47,298 bases of DNA from Candidatus Staskawiczbacteria bacterium RIFCSPHIGHO2_02_FULL_43_16 (GCA_001821935.1 MHOU01000002.1:58793-106090), one strand, 5' to 3'; counted from the stretch's first letter, positions 26,561-36,883 are shown. A program made the numbers and translations. The notes: generated by a model from the letters alone, not told the origin.

Positions 26561-28828
26561 ATGTATACACAAACGTACAGAATAAAAGGGATGCATTGCG
26601 CCTCATGTTCTTCTGTCATTGAAAAAACTCTTAAAAAGGTGGCGGGAGTACAAGATGTGCAAGCGAATTTTGGCACGGAAACCGCCAAAGTGTCTTTTGA
26701 CGCGACAAAAACTAATCCACAAGAACTTTCCAAAAAAATCGAGCCGCTGGGGTATTCGTTTATTATGCCCATGCATGCGGGTCATGGTGGTCAAACCGCA
26801 GAACAGATGGGCATGTCGGCTGAAGAGCACGCCGCCCACACGGGACTTGGCCAATCCAAGCAAGAAAAATTAGCCGAAGTGGCTGACATGAAAATGAAAA
26901 TTATGATGGTAATGCCCCTAGCCACTTTTAGTATTTTGCTGATGGCATGGGAAACGTTAACCGCCGTTGGCGTGGCGCCAAAAATGCCGGAAACGTTATT
27001 TGAATTTTTCCATCACCTTTTGCCCATCTTTGCCACCGCCACGTTTTTTATTGCCGGCAAGCCGTACCTGATGGGTTTTTACCGCTTTTTACGCTATGGC
27101 AAAGCCAATATGGATAGCTTAATTGGCATTGGCACTTCGGCCGCGTTTTTATACAGTTTCATTGTTACGGCATTTGAAGGCCCACTTAGTCCGTTTTTGA
27201 ATGTTGAGAATGTTTATTACGACGTGACTATTGTAGTTATTGCTTTTATTACCCTGGGGAAATATTTGGAAGCCAAAGCAAAAATCAAAACCGGAGATGC
27301 TATTGAAAAACTACTGAATTTACAAGCCAAAACAGCTCTGGTTATTAGGGGCGGCAAAGAAACAGAAATTTCTGTTGATCAGGTTTTGCGCGGTGACCGG
27401 ATTGTGGTCAAGCCAGGCGCGCGGATTCCGGTAGATGGAACGGTATTGGAAGGTTCTTCATTTATTGACGAATCCATGGTTACGGGCGAGTCCATGCCCG
27501 TTGAGAAAAAAGCTGGGGATGCCGTTGTGGCCGGTACCATAAACACTACCGGAGCTTTTATTTTTGAAGCGAAGAAAATAGGTTCAGAAACATTGTTGGC
27601 CCATATTGTCAAAATGGTGCAAGAAGCGCAGGGAAGCCGAGCGCCCATCCAAAAACTGGCCGACCAAATTTCAGCCGTATTTGTGCCAATCGTCATTGTT
27701 CTGGCCTTTCTTTCACTTGGCGCGTGGCTAGTTATTGGTACGGCATATTTTGGCTTTGCACAGGCGCTTTCTTATGCGTTAGTATCATTTGTGGGTATTC
27801 TGGTTATTGCCTGTCCATGCGCCTTGGGTTTGGCCACTCCGACTGCTATTATTGTGGGCGTTGGTAAGGGCGCAAAAGAGGGGATTTTAATCAAAGATGC
27901 CGCCACGTTGGAAAAGCTCCACAAAGTTGATATGGTGGTAGTTGATAAAACAGGCACCATCACCAAGGGTAAACCGGAAGTGACTAGCGTATCGGATGAA
28001 AGTATTATGCAAGTATTTGCTTCACTGGAAAGCAAGTCTGAACACCCCGTTGCCCATGCTATTGTTGAATATGTCAAAAAGAAAAATGTCGCCCTGTTGC
28101 CGGTTTCACATTTTGAAATAATACAGGGAAAAGGATTGAAGGGGACTATTGAAGGTGTTGAATATTTTGCGGGCAGCTTTAAATTAATGGCTGATATTGG
28201 CTTGTCGTTTGAGGGTGGCCCGCAATTGGTTCTGGCCACCAAAGAAAAAGTACTGGGAACCGTTATGGTGGCTGATGCCATAAAACCCGAGGCCATTGAA
28301 GCGGTTAAAAATCTCCATAAACTTGGCATTAAAGTGATCATGCTCACGGGGGATCACAAAAACACGGCTCTGGCCATTGCCAAAGAGGTGGGGATTGATG
28401 ATGTGCTAGCCGAAGTTTTGCCCGATGAAAAACTTAACAAGATAAAAGAATTGCAAAAGCAAGGCAGGATTGTCGCCATGGCGGGGGACGGTATTAACGA
28501 TGCTCCGGCTTTGGCCCAAGCGGATGTGGGTATTGCCATGGCCACCGGCACGGATGTGGCGATTGAAACGGCCGGCATTACCTTGCTTGGAGGAGACATT
28601 TCAAAACTGGTTAAAGCCATTCGACTTTCCAAACTTACCATGCGAGGCATTAAGCAAAATCTTTTTTGGGCGTTTATTTACAATATTGTTGGCATTCCGC
28701 TGGCGGGCGGCGCATTTTTCCCATTTTTTGGCTGGTTATTAAACCCCATTTTTGCGGGCATGGCCATGGCGCTTTCCAGCGTTTCAGTGGTGGCAAACTC
28801 ATTGCGAATTAAGGCAAAAAGAATTTAA
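26561..28828 (+). CDS. copA: Copper-translocating P-type ATPase
   Basis: N-terminal HMA GMHCASCSSVIE; CPCALGLATPTAI, DKTGTITKG, HP motif, MAGDGINDAPALAQADVGIAM. Confidence 0.97.
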   Translation: MYTQTYRIKGMHCASCSSVIEKTLKKVAGVQDVQANFGTETAKVSFDATKTNPQELSKKIEPLGYSFIMPMHAGHGGQTAEQMGMSAEEHAAHTGLGQSKQEKLAEVADMKMKIMMVMPLATFSILLMAWETLTAVGVAPKMPETLFEFFHHLLPIFATATFFIAGKPYLMGFYRFLRYGKANMDSLIGIGTSAAFLYSFIVTAFEGPLSPFLNVENVYYDVTIVVIAFITLGKYLEAKAKIKTGDAIEKLLNLQAKTALVIRGGKETEISVDQVLRGDRIVVKPGARIPVDGTVLEGSSFIDESMVTGESMPVEKKAGDAVVAGTINTTGAFIFEAKKIGSETLLAHIVKMVQEAQGSRAPIQKLADQISAVFVPIVIVLAFLSLGAWLVIGTAYFGFAQALSYALVSFVGILVIACPCALGLATPTAIIVGVGKGAKEGILIKDAATLEKLHKVDMVVVDKTGTITKGKPEVTSVSDESIMQVFASLESKSEHPVAHAIVEYVKKKNVALLPVSHFEIIQGKGLKGTIEGVEYFAGSFKLMADIGLSFEGGPQLVLATKEKVLGTVMVADAIKPEAIEAVKNLHKLGIKVIMLTGDHKNTALAIAKEVGIDDVLAEVLPDEKLNKIKELQKQGRIVAMAGDGINDAPALAQADVGIAMATGTDVAIETAGITLLGGDISKLVKAIRLSKLTMRGIKQNLFWAFIYNIVGIPLAGGAFFPFFGWLLNPIFAGMAMALSSVSVVANSLRIKAKRI

Positions 28829-28832
28829 ATTC

Positions 28833-29852
28833 ATGAAAACCTACACATTCCACGTAAATGGTATGCACTGCGCTTCCTGTGTTTTTCTCACGGAGAGCGA
28901 ACTCTTGCAAATGCCGGAAGTAACAAAAGCCAAATCTTCCCTGGCCAGCCATAGTGTTGAAGTGACGGGTGAATTTGGCGACAAAACACCAGAGCACATT
29001 GCGCGGGATTTGAGTGAGATATTAAAACCGCATGGCTACACCCTTTCGGTTGAAAAACGAAACCATGCAGTCAAGTGGGCTGATTTTACATTGGCATTTC
29101 CCATCGCACTGGGATTTATAGCCTTATTTATTCTTTTGCAAAAGTTGGGTATCGTGAACTTAGTGACGACTTCACAAGTTGGTTATGGTACGGCATTTAT
29201 TATTGGGCTTATCGCTTCTGTTTCTACGTGCATGGCAGTGGTTGGCGGGCTGGTGCTTTCCATGTCTGCTAACTTTGCCAAAGAAGGAGATAAAGTAAAA
29301 CCGCAAGTACTTTTTCACATTGGTCGATTGGTATCGTTTTTTATCTTGGGCGGAGCAATCGGCGCACTGGGCGCTGTTTTCCAGTTTGGCTCAACGGGCA
29401 CGTTTATTCTCAACCTTATCATTGCCATAGTTCTTTTAATCCTCGGCATTAACCTGTTGGATATTTTCCCGTGGGTAAAAAAAATCCAGCCAACCATGCC
29501 CAATTTTATTGGCAAACACATCCACGGGCTTAAAAATATCAATCACATTCTCACACCTTTATTGGTCGGAGTGGCAACATTTTTTCTGCCGTGCGGATTT
29601 ACCCAATCCATGCAGATTTATACGTTGACTACCGGCAGTTTTTGGACGGGGGCATTGATGATGGGGGTATTTGCCCTCGGTACACTTCCGGTGCTGGCGC
29701 TATTAAGTTTTAGTTCCCTTGGTATCCATAAAAAAGCCCAGTCGGGGGTATTTTTTAAGACAGCCGGGCTAGTTGTCATCTTTTTTGCAGCCTTTAATAT
29801 TATTAACGCCTTGGCGGCAGTAGGAATTATCCCGCCGGTCTTTAATTTTTAA
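28833..29852 (+). CDS. HMA domain fused to a DsbD/CcdA (SafE-like) transmembrane domain
   Basis: HMA motif GMHCASCVFL; multi-TM domain with FFLPCGFTQSMQ. Confidence 0.75.
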   Translation: MKTYTFHVNGMHCASCVFLTESELLQMPEVTKAKSSLASHSVEVTGEFGDKTPEHIARDLSEILKPHGYTLSVEKRNHAVKWADFTLAFPIALGFIALFILLQKLGIVNLVTTSQVGYGTAFIIGLIASVSTCMAVVGGLVLSMSANFAKEGDKVKPQVLFHIGRLVSFFILGGAIGALGAVFQFGSTGTFILNLIIAIVLLILGINLLDIFPWVKKIQPTMPNFIGKHIHGLKNINHILTPLLVGVATFFLPCGFTQSMQIYTLTTGSFWTGALMMGVFALGTLPVLALLSFSSLGIHKKAQSGVFFKTAGLVVIFFAAFNIINALAAVGIIPPVFNF

Positions 29853-29860
29853 AAATTTCC

Positions 29861-30253
29861 ATGAATATGAAAATAATTATTATATCCATATTAGCCGTTG
29901 CCGTTGTTGCCGGGGGAGCTATGCTGGTGATAAGCGGCGCTAGTAATTCAAGCAGTCAGACAGTGGATAATGTGAGTATGGTTGGTGGCAAGCAAATCAT
30001 AACCATTAGTGCCAAAGGTGGCTATTCACCAAGGTTAACCAATGCTAAAGCCGGCGTGCCCACCGTCATTAAGATGAATACGCAGGGTACCTTTGATTGT
30101 TCCTCTGCCATTGTCATTCCAAGCCTGGGCTATCGCAGCAATCTTCCGCCGTCAGGGGAAACATTAATTGACGTGCCGCCACAAAATGCCGGCACGGCAC
30201 TGCAAGGATTGTGCTCAATGGGAATGTATAGTTTTTCCATAAACTTTAATTAG
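29861..30253 (+). CDS. Membrane-anchored cupredoxin-like protein
   Basis: N-terminal TM; beta-rich domain with FDCSSAIVIPSLG and LCSMGMYSFSINF, compatible with Cys/Met copper ligands. Confidence 0.65.
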   Translation: MNMKIIIISILAVAVVAGGAMLVISGASNSSSQTVDNVSMVGGKQIITISAKGGYSPRLTNAKAGVPTVIKMNTQGTFDCSSAIVIPSLGYRSNLPPSGETLIDVPPQNAGTALQGLCSMGMYSFSINFN

Positions 30254-30404
30254 GGAGGGTGTCGCTATAAGCCCCCGCGGCGGGGGTACGGTGGTATTGA
30301 CAGTAATTGAGATGCATGCTAGAATTAAGCATTAAGGGGAAACAATGTGTTTCTGCCAAAAACGAATAGAAAATGAGGCCCTTTGTCAATTTGGAGGATT
30401 TTTC

Positions 30405-31325
30405 ATGGCTCGTTACGTGATTTTGCTTGTGGTTCTTGCAGTAGCTGGGTGTGGTGACGACGCAGCTAAAAAAAAGAAGGAACAAGACCAAGCTGTGCAG
30501 AATGAAAAAGCTGTCAATGTCGCCAAGGAAGCCATGCAGGAAATACTCAAGAAGCATGAGGCTGACAAGGCGGTTGAGAAAGCGGCGAAAGAAATGGTGG
30601 CCAAAGAGGCCAAAGCAGAACTTAAGAAATACTTTGATGACCTCAAGGAAGAGGCTCGCAGGAAAGAAGAGTTAATCAGGGCTCAAGAAGAGGCCTTGGC
30701 GAAAGCGAAAAAGGAATTTTCCTCCAAGGAAATCATCAAGGAAGCTGTCAGGGAAGCTTTGACGCCGTTCGAAAAACAGGTTCGTGAACGCCTTGAAGCT
30801 CTGGAAAAAGCTAAGAAAGAACCGCCGGTGGTTGAACCCAAAAAGGCGGCGACAGCTGATTCTCCGGGACATGCGCTTGCCAGCGAGCAGGCTCGCCTTG
30901 AAGCGCGCCAAAAGATTGAGAAGGAAATCAGGGCGCTTAATCAGGAGTGGCACCGCTGCCACTACGAGGCCAAGCTGATTAAGAATTTCAGCTTGAGTTT
31001 TGGCAATCAGGGGTCTCTTACTCCACTGCCGATGGAAACTTATGTCTACCGGGACAGAGTCCAAAAAGGTGTGGATTGGGAGAAGTTTGACGATGAGATA
31101 AAGAAGAAAATAACCAGAAGTAGCGATCAAAAAATCGCTGATGACAATGAGGAGGGAAGGCGCTACAAACAACGTCTGGCGGTAAAGGATCAGCTACAGC
31201 AGAAGGTAGAAAGGGCGCGGGAAATAGAACGCGAGTTGGTGTCAAGGTGGCGCCAGCTTTATCCCGTGGCTGGCGAGAACCAAATCGCCATGATGGCCAA
31301 TTATTGGCTAGCCCGCGCCCAGTGA
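30405..31325 (+). CDS. Orphan lipoprotein with Lys/Glu-rich coiled coil
   Basis: SD TTGGAGGA; MARYVILLVVLAVAGC lipobox; TTGACA-N17-TAGAAT promoter upstream. Confidence 0.7.
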   Translation: MARYVILLVVLAVAGCGDDAAKKKKEQDQAVQNEKAVNVAKEAMQEILKKHEADKAVEKAAKEMVAKEAKAELKKYFDDLKEEARRKEELIRAQEEALAKAKKEFSSKEIIKEAVREALTPFEKQVRERLEALEKAKKEPPVVEPKKAATADSPGHALASEQARLEARQKIEKEIRALNQEWHRCHYEAKLIKNFSLSFGNQGSLTPLPMETYVYRDRVQKGVDWEKFDDEIKKKITRSSDQKIADDNEEGRRYKQRLAVKDQLQQKVERAREIERELVSRWRQLYPVAGENQIAMMANYWLARAQ

Positions 31326-31440
31326 TTAGGCTCCGGTTGACGCAAGTTGACCGGAGCATTTTTTTGCATTTGAAAAACCTGAAGAATTTTGATACACTTG
31401 GTTTAGGATTTCGAGTTTCGGATTTAGGATTTTAATATTT

Positions 31441-31514
31441 AGGGGCGTGGTGAAGTGGTATCATAAAGGTCTCCAAAACCTTTGGTCCAGGTTCGATTCC
31501 TGGCGCCCCTGCCA
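31441..31514 (+). tRNA. tRNA-Trp (CCA), 3' CCA encoded
   Basis: AGGGGCG/CGCCCCT acceptor, anticodon loop CTCCAAA, T arm CCAGGTTCGATTCCTGG. Confidence 0.9.
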
Positions 31515-31651
31515 ACACATGCTAAGTCAAGAGACTGAGACGCCTAGAGCTATTTTTCAGTTTGAAACATGATGGCGCTAGGGCGCTAAACTCTAATTAG
31601 TCCACAAAAATCACCCTTTAAATCGGGGTGGTTTTTTGTTAAGATTACACA

Positions 31652-32524
31652 ATGCTTACGGAAAAACAAATAGCTTACCTGGCGACAATCCCAGAAGATA
31701 GAATAGCAATAATTAAGCCTTTTAATCCTAAAGGGTTGTTTGTGACACAAGAAATCATCTCGCAAATAAAATCTGTTGCACCGAACTTAGAAGTAAAATC
31801 ACTTGGTTCACTAGCCCTGGGAATTGCTGGCGCAGAGGATATTGATATCAGTATCTTCTGTGAAAAAGAAAAACATGCAGAGCATATTAGTAATTTGGAA
31901 AAAGTGCTCGGTAAGTATGATCGGCTCGTTGAGGATTCGGCAAAGTGGGATTTTGAAAAAGATGGTTTCCATGTGGATGTCATTCTTGTTGACCATAATA
32001 ACAAATTTTCCAAGAGAGTGGACAAAGTGTTCGGGGAATTAAGAAACAACCCAGAGCTTCTCAAAGAATACGAAAAGATGAAGTTGAGTTTCAATGGGAA
32101 AAGTTATCGTGAATATCAGACAGCAAAGTTTGAATTCTTTAATAAGGTTTTTGGAGCTAAAGAGTTTAAAATTATTATAGAAAATCTAAAGGGAACATAT
32201 AAGTCTTTTGAAATAGAAAATGACCCCGTTTGGAAGGATTACCCTCTTTCTGGTGTTACCTACCCCGTTGATTACGGCTATATTGAGGGCTACCAAAGCG
32301 AGGATGGACAAGATTTAGATGTCTTCCAAGGTTCGGGTGATTTGAATGGCTACATAAAAGTTTGGCGGTGCGATGTGCCTATTGAAACCAAAATTGTAAT
32401 TAATGTCACCCAGGAGGAGTGGGAACAAATTATAAAAACTTTTAATCCGGTAATAAAAGAAAAAGCACTGTTCAATAATAACGAATTAGAGAGTTTTTTG
32501 ACGGGCTATAGAAATGGAAAATAA
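31652..32524 (+). CDS. Nucleotidyltransferase-like domain fused to an inorganic pyrophosphatase-like domain
   Basis: N-term SLGSLALGIAGAEDIDISIF...FHVDVILVDH; C-term YPLSGVTYPVDYGYIEGYQSEDGQDLDVFQG. Confidence 0.65.
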   Translation: MLTEKQIAYLATIPEDRIAIIKPFNPKGLFVTQEIISQIKSVAPNLEVKSLGSLALGIAGAEDIDISIFCEKEKHAEHISNLEKVLGKYDRLVEDSAKWDFEKDGFHVDVILVDHNNKFSKRVDKVFGELRNNPELLKEYEKMKLSFNGKSYREYQTAKFEFFNKVFGAKEFKIIIENLKGTYKSFEIENDPVWKDYPLSGVTYPVDYGYIEGYQSEDGQDLDVFQGSGDLNGYIKVWRCDVPIETKIVINVTQEEWEQIIKTFNPVIKEKALFNNNELESFLTGYRNGK

Positions 32525-32525
32525 T

Positions 32526-33053
32526 ATGTTTCAAAAAGAAAACTTTGAAAATCTTTTGGCAGTGGCGTTATCTAAAAAGATAATTACTTCTGGGGATTTG
32601 AAGCCGTTTAGGGAAACAGAATTAGTGCTAGAGGATTTTTTGAATTGGCTTAATCAGGAAAAAGGATACTTGTTGCATGGTGGTGCCGTCTTAATTCCTG
32701 CTAGTGAAAAGTTAATTTCCAAAAGGAAAGTGTTCCATGCTACTGATGACGGAGGAGTTGCGATTATCAAAGCGCTGTTTCCAAATAATTTACCCGGGCA
32801 AACAAATTTGAATTACAGGATTGATAAAAGTGGTGTTCAGGAAGTTGTTCTTGAAGGAAATCCAACGGGTGAATTGATGCGCGAAAAGGGTTATATTTAC
32901 ATATTGGAAAACGAGGGTTTTTCCAATCAGGGAACTCAAGGTATTGCTGATTTTGAGAAACCTTGGGCGGAAGGTAAAACACAAGACTATCTTTTTGTCA
33001 TTGAAGTTGAAAAATCAGATTTTAATTATTCTTATCGGGTGGGTGAGAAATAG
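32526..33053 (+). CDS. Hypothetical protein, possibly ADP-ribosyltransferase-like fold
   Basis: YLLHGGAVLIPASE...KVFHATDDGGVAIIKAL...GYIYILENEGF; directly abuts the upstream fusion gene. Confidence 0.4.
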   Translation: MFQKENFENLLAVALSKKIITSGDLKPFRETELVLEDFLNWLNQEKGYLLHGGAVLIPASEKLISKRKVFHATDDGGVAIIKALFPNNLPGQTNLNYRIDKSGVQEVVLEGNPTGELMREKGYIYILENEGFSNQGTQGIADFEKPWAEGKTQDYLFVIEVEKSDFNYSYRVGEK

Positions 33054-33097
33054 TTTAAGTGCTTAATGAACAAAAGCAAAGCCACCTGCATACTTAA

Positions 33098-34236
33098 ATT
33101 CTATTCCAAACTGCAACGTTTTTAAATTTTAATCTTTCTTTTTCTCGGATTTTTTATCCCCGATTAAACACTTCTCTGGGAGTAGAATAGTGTAATCTTT
33201 TCCGCGGCCGGTGATTTAGCAATCTGACAGCTTTCTGAACATCTTGTTGAGTTATTGTAGCAAAGTTGCTCTTCTTTGGGAAGAACTGCCTGAGCAACCC
33301 GTTGGCATTTTCATTGCACCCCCGCTCCCACGAGTGGTATGGATGAGCAAAGTAAATAGTGAGTCCTGTTTGCTGTTCAGTGGCTTCGTGTTCCCAGAAA
33401 ATCGAGCCGTTATCGTAGGTGATGGTATATTTTTTCTTTTTTGAAATCCTTTTGAACCGCAAAATCGTTTTCTCTTTTGCCGTTTCTGCTAACCCTCGCT
33501 CGAGTTTGTCGGCCAGTATCAATCCCGATTTTCGTTCCACGTGGGTAAGGATAGCGGGCTTTTTGTCTTTGCCGATAATGGTGTCCCCTTCAAAGTCGCC
33601 GATACGACCGCGCCGATTAATGATTTCCGGACGCTGGTCAATTCTCCGTTTTTTTAACGCTTCCCTCTGCTTTTCGCGTATTCTGGTGTCATACCGGCGC
33701 CGATACTTGCCCTTCTGGCAACGAAGGTATTTTACCAGGTCTTTTCGTTTTTCATAGATGAATTTGTAAATACTATCTTTGCCGATTTTCTTGCGTTTGT
33801 GATGTTTATTCCACCTGCCGGCAATCTGCTCGGGCGACCAGTAGGTTTTTAGTTTTTTAACCACATACTTTCGCAAAGATATGTCATTTCCAATTTTCTT
33901 AAACCGTGCATTGGCGTTGATTCTTTTTTCTCTGGCCGAGCGTTTTGATTTTCTGACATAGTACCTGCCGTTGGCCCCTTCGCCCCGCTTACGTTCGCGC
34001 CAGATAGTGGTTCTGTTTCTGCAAAGCTGTTTGGCAATATCTTTTTTCTTGACCTTGGCCCGAAGTAGAGCCGCTAACTCATTTTTCTTACCTGTTGTAA
34101 AATGTGCATGGGGCATGTCCGTTATTTGGTTACTAGTTAATGTTGGTTCATTAACCATTGTACCCAATAACGGCTGCTCCGTTTGAATCTCAGTTAGTTT
34201 CACGATTTTTTACCACGTTGCAGTTCGGAGCAGAAT
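33098..34236 (-). mobile_element. IS30-family insertion sequence
   Basis: Imperfect TIRs ATTCTATTCCAAACTGCAACGT / ATTCTGCTCCGAACTGCAACGT (19/22) bracket the transposase ORF. Confidence 0.8.
33154..34203 (-). CDS. IS30-family transposase
   Basis: HTH with KKKDIAKQLCRNRTTIWRERKRG; GDFEGDTIIGKDKKPAILTHVERKSG, NGSIFWEHE, YHSWERGCNENANGLLRQFFPKK. Confidence 0.93.
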   Translation of the reverse strand: MKLTEIQTEQPLLGTMVNEPTLTSNQITDMPHAHFTTGKKNELAALLRAKVKKKDIAKQLCRNRTTIWRERKRGEGANGRYYVRKSKRSAREKRINANARFKKIGNDISLRKYVVKKLKTYWSPEQIAGRWNKHHKRKKIGKDSIYKFIYEKRKDLVKYLRCQKGKYRRRYDTRIREKQREALKKRRIDQRPEIINRRGRIGDFEGDTIIGKDKKPAILTHVERKSGLILADKLERGLAETAKEKTILRFKRISKKKKYTITYDNGSIFWEHEATEQQTGLTIYFAHPYHSWERGCNENANGLLRQFFPKKSNFATITQQDVQKAVRLLNHRPRKRLHYSTPREVFNRG

Positions 34237-34250
34237 GTAGGGCACCCCTA

Positions 34251-34279
34251 TTGACAAGGTTACTTGTATATGCTATAAT
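34251..34279 (+). promoter_or_regulatory. Consensus sigma70 promoter
   Basis: TTGACA-N17-TATAAT. Confidence 0.85.
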
Positions 34280-34564
34280 CAGAATATAGATAAGGGAGGT
34301 TTTTACCCGACACTTATGTCACCGTAGAGTGACGCGAAGGCAGTACTTTTTAGGGCAATTCTTCCAGGGGAGACGGTTGAAGACATTAATCTGCCCTCAA
34401 CCGCCTCTTCATGGAAGAGCATTGCGAAATTCCGAGTAAGTGCTTGGAATACGTGCCATCGCAATGATTTGACACAATAAAGACCTTTCGGGTTATGCGT
34501 AGCATGGCGCATGACAGAGCACACCGAGAGGCGTTTTCCCGAATAGGGAGAAGGAGTTACTACC

Positions 34565-34828
34565 ATGGCTACGATTATTCGCAGTTTTTCTGGTGAGGTG
34601 GTCGAGGGTATGGAGAACCCGAAACCCGTTGAATTCACCGTCCCCGAGGCCCAGTATCAGGAGATGACTCGCTGGGCGAGCCAGGAGGGAATTACCTACG
34701 AGGACGTCCGGGAGTTGGCCGACTTCTGGAACGCGTTCGAAGCCGACGAGGCTTTGAACCAGGAGGCCATCGGAGCTGAAGTGGGCGACGAAGCCTACTT
34801 CGAGCTCTATTCCCAGGTTGGCGAGTAA
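34565..34828 (+). CDS. Acidic orphan protein (87 aa)
   Basis: Consensus promoter about 285 nt upstream; SD GGAGAAGGAG; ORF MATIIRSFSGEVVEGMENPK... Confidence 0.65.
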   Translation: MATIIRSFSGEVVEGMENPKPVEFTVPEAQYQEMTRWASQEGITYEDVRELADFWNAFEADEALNQEAIGAEVGDEAYFELYSQVGE

Positions 34829-35131
34829 TCGCCGCCACCGGGATTCCGCATTAGCAAGGTGCTTGCGTGATGACAACGCTGGCGATGCGGAATAAAAAGC
34901 ACCAATTGTTTTCAAAGAGGGGGAAGCGTTTTGCCCCCTCTCTCTTTCCAAGAATGTAACAGGAGTTATGTTCTTAGAAAGGGATGATGGAAATATGCAA
35001 AGCATATTTTCTTCGCCGCTTGGCAATAAATATTTGTGAATCTTTATTGTCTTCGCTTGCTAGAAAATAAAAAACCCGATTCCATGTGAATGGGACCGGG
35101 CTTGGAAAAGTGAGAAGTTGGAAACATGGCA

Positions 35132-35746
35132 TTACGTCATGTCGTCCAAAAACTTTCTCATTCTTTTCCTTCGGGTTGCTGGCTGGGAGGTTTGCTGGGC
35201 CAGCCGCAAGATTTCTTCTTCAATCGTTTTGCCCTCTTCTGCTTCAAGCAGTTTGATGCGCGCGTCGGCTAAAGAAGGAATTGAGGTTTTTTTCAGGAAG
35301 CTGGTAAAAAAGGTTTTTACCGCTCCAATCAAACCATCTTCATTGATATCCTCGGTTTGCGCGGGAATGACACAATGGTGGAATCGCCCGCGGGTAATCC
35401 TTTTTGCGCTTAACTCTCCAAGCCCGGTATCACGCAGTCGGTCTCGGTAATGCACGATGGCCTCGTGGTTAAATACGGTGCCAATGTAAGCAACTTGACC
35501 GTGAGAGTTGATTGCGTACAGGCGTTGGCAGATACAGCCGGGTTCTGCGGGAAACTGGAAGCGCTGCCCAGAGAAACAGGTAATTTGCCGAGGCTTGCGA
35601 TCTGCCATTTCTTCAAAGAATTCCCGGGTTGGTTCCCAAACCAGCTTGGCCCGGTCTTCATTGTTGTGACTTTGATATTCAAACAACAAAACGCGCAATG
35701 CGGTTATCGCAATAGTCAGATCGCGGTCTTCAAAGAGAAATTTCAC
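35132..35746 (-). CDS. Orphan protein (204 aa), GTG start
   Basis: SD GAAAGGA; terminator AGCCCGGTCCCATTCACATGGAATCGGGTTTTTT on the minus strand. Confidence 0.6.
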   Translation of the reverse strand: MKFLFEDRDLTIAITALRVLLFEYQSHNNEDRAKLVWEPTREFFEEMADRKPRQITCFSGQRFQFPAEPGCICQRLYAINSHGQVAYIGTVFNHEAIVHYRDRLRDTGLGELSAKRITRGRFHHCVIPAQTEDINEDGLIGAVKTFFTSFLKKTSIPSLADARIKLLEAEEGKTIEEEILRLAQQTSQPATRRKRMRKFLDDMT

Positions 35747-35939
35747 GGTTCACCATTTTTCCTTTCATTAAAAGAGCCAGGTTATTGTCCGGGGTTTAAT
35801 ATAGCATAATAATTGGTAAAGTCAAGAGACGAGTGTCCATAACGTGGTTGTGGTCAATCGTCTCTTGGGAATTTTTGCCCAGAGGTCGTGTGAGCTTGGT
35901 CAGCTTGCGCGGAAATTTACAGACTATTGGAGAGTCGTC

Positions 35940-36503
35940 ATGACTCACAATTCCATCGTTGACGTCGTTGTCCTGGCCCCAGTCGCTGATTGCCACAGCG
36001 ACGAGTATCTGGTGAAATTGGGCAGTGAGCCCAATGCCACCGACGAGCAGATTGAAGAGGCCTTCGAGGCCCTCAATCGGCTGGAGGCCAAGCACCGCGA
36101 CGCGCTGGCAACCGAGGATCGCTTGGACCGCGAGGCGAAAGCCGCCGCGGTGGCCAAGTTGGAACAGGCCGACAAGGTGGCCGCCACCATCAAGCGCGTG
36201 GAGGCGAACATCAAGAATCGCTTCCGCGACGGCCTGGTGCAGCGCGGTGGCCAGCGGGTGCTGGACGACTCCGCCAAGGTGAAGGGGTTGGCGGCGCGTT
36301 TCGACGCGGCCGTCAGCACCGGAAACCTGGGCGGGGCGGTGGCGGCTCTGAAAGAGTTGCGCCAGGCGAACATCGCCGCGGGGATGCTCCACCATTTCGG
36401 TTCGGTCCGGGCGCACGATGAATTCCTGTTCCAGGCGGGCGAGCAGTTGAAGCGCCTCCGCGCCGAAACGCCCGGCAAGAAACGGGGCAAGCGCCGCACG
36501 TAG
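35940..36503 (+). CDS. Orphan coiled-coil protein (187 aa)
   Basis: Leader hairpin CAAGAGACGA...TCGTCTCTTG; terminator GGGGTTGC...GCAACCCCTCCTTTTTT downstream. Confidence 0.65.
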   Translation: MTHNSIVDVVVLAPVADCHSDEYLVKLGSEPNATDEQIEEAFEALNRLEAKHRDALATEDRLDREAKAAAVAKLEQADKVAATIKRVEANIKNRFRDGLVQRGGQRVLDDSAKVKGLAARFDAAVSTGNLGGAVAALKELRQANIAAGMLHHFGSVRAHDEFLFQAGEQLKRLRAETPGKKRGKRRT

Positions 36504-36667
36504 CATGAGGCTACGGAGGCTCAGGACACCAGAGCTTAATGTTGGTGTTGCTATCATGGGGTTGCAATTTTTCACTCTCGCAACCCCTCCTTTTTTAAGC
36601 CCAGAACATGTTTGCGGATTTAAAAAAGGAAATAATTGGTAACCAGTTCTTACAAAAGGAGGATCAG

Positions 36668-36874
36668 ATGACCAAGGTTCCTTTCACGGTTGACCAGCTC
36701 TTGAAGCTGGCCAAGATTGGCAGCGACAAAATCGTTGCCGATTACCGCAGCGGCGGCGAGATTTGGCACTGGGAAGGCATTCTTCCCGGTTCCGAATCCG
36801 AGACGTTTGAGGAAATTGAGCAGGAGCTTCGCAAGAAGTTCCCCGATGGCGTTATCGTTGACGATATCGCCTAG
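36668..36874 (+). CDS. Small orphan protein (68 aa)
   Basis: SD AAAGGAGGA, ATG at 36668; MTKVPFTVDQLLKLAKIGSDKIV... Confidence 0.65.
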   Translation: MTKVPFTVDQLLKLAKIGSDKIVADYRSGGEIWHWEGILPGSESETFEEIEQELRKKFPDGVIVDDIA

Positions 36875-36883
36875 CCGTTAATT

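Noticed and set aside
27772-28347. 191-aa minus-strand ORF
   Set aside because: Antisense to the conserved copA motifs.
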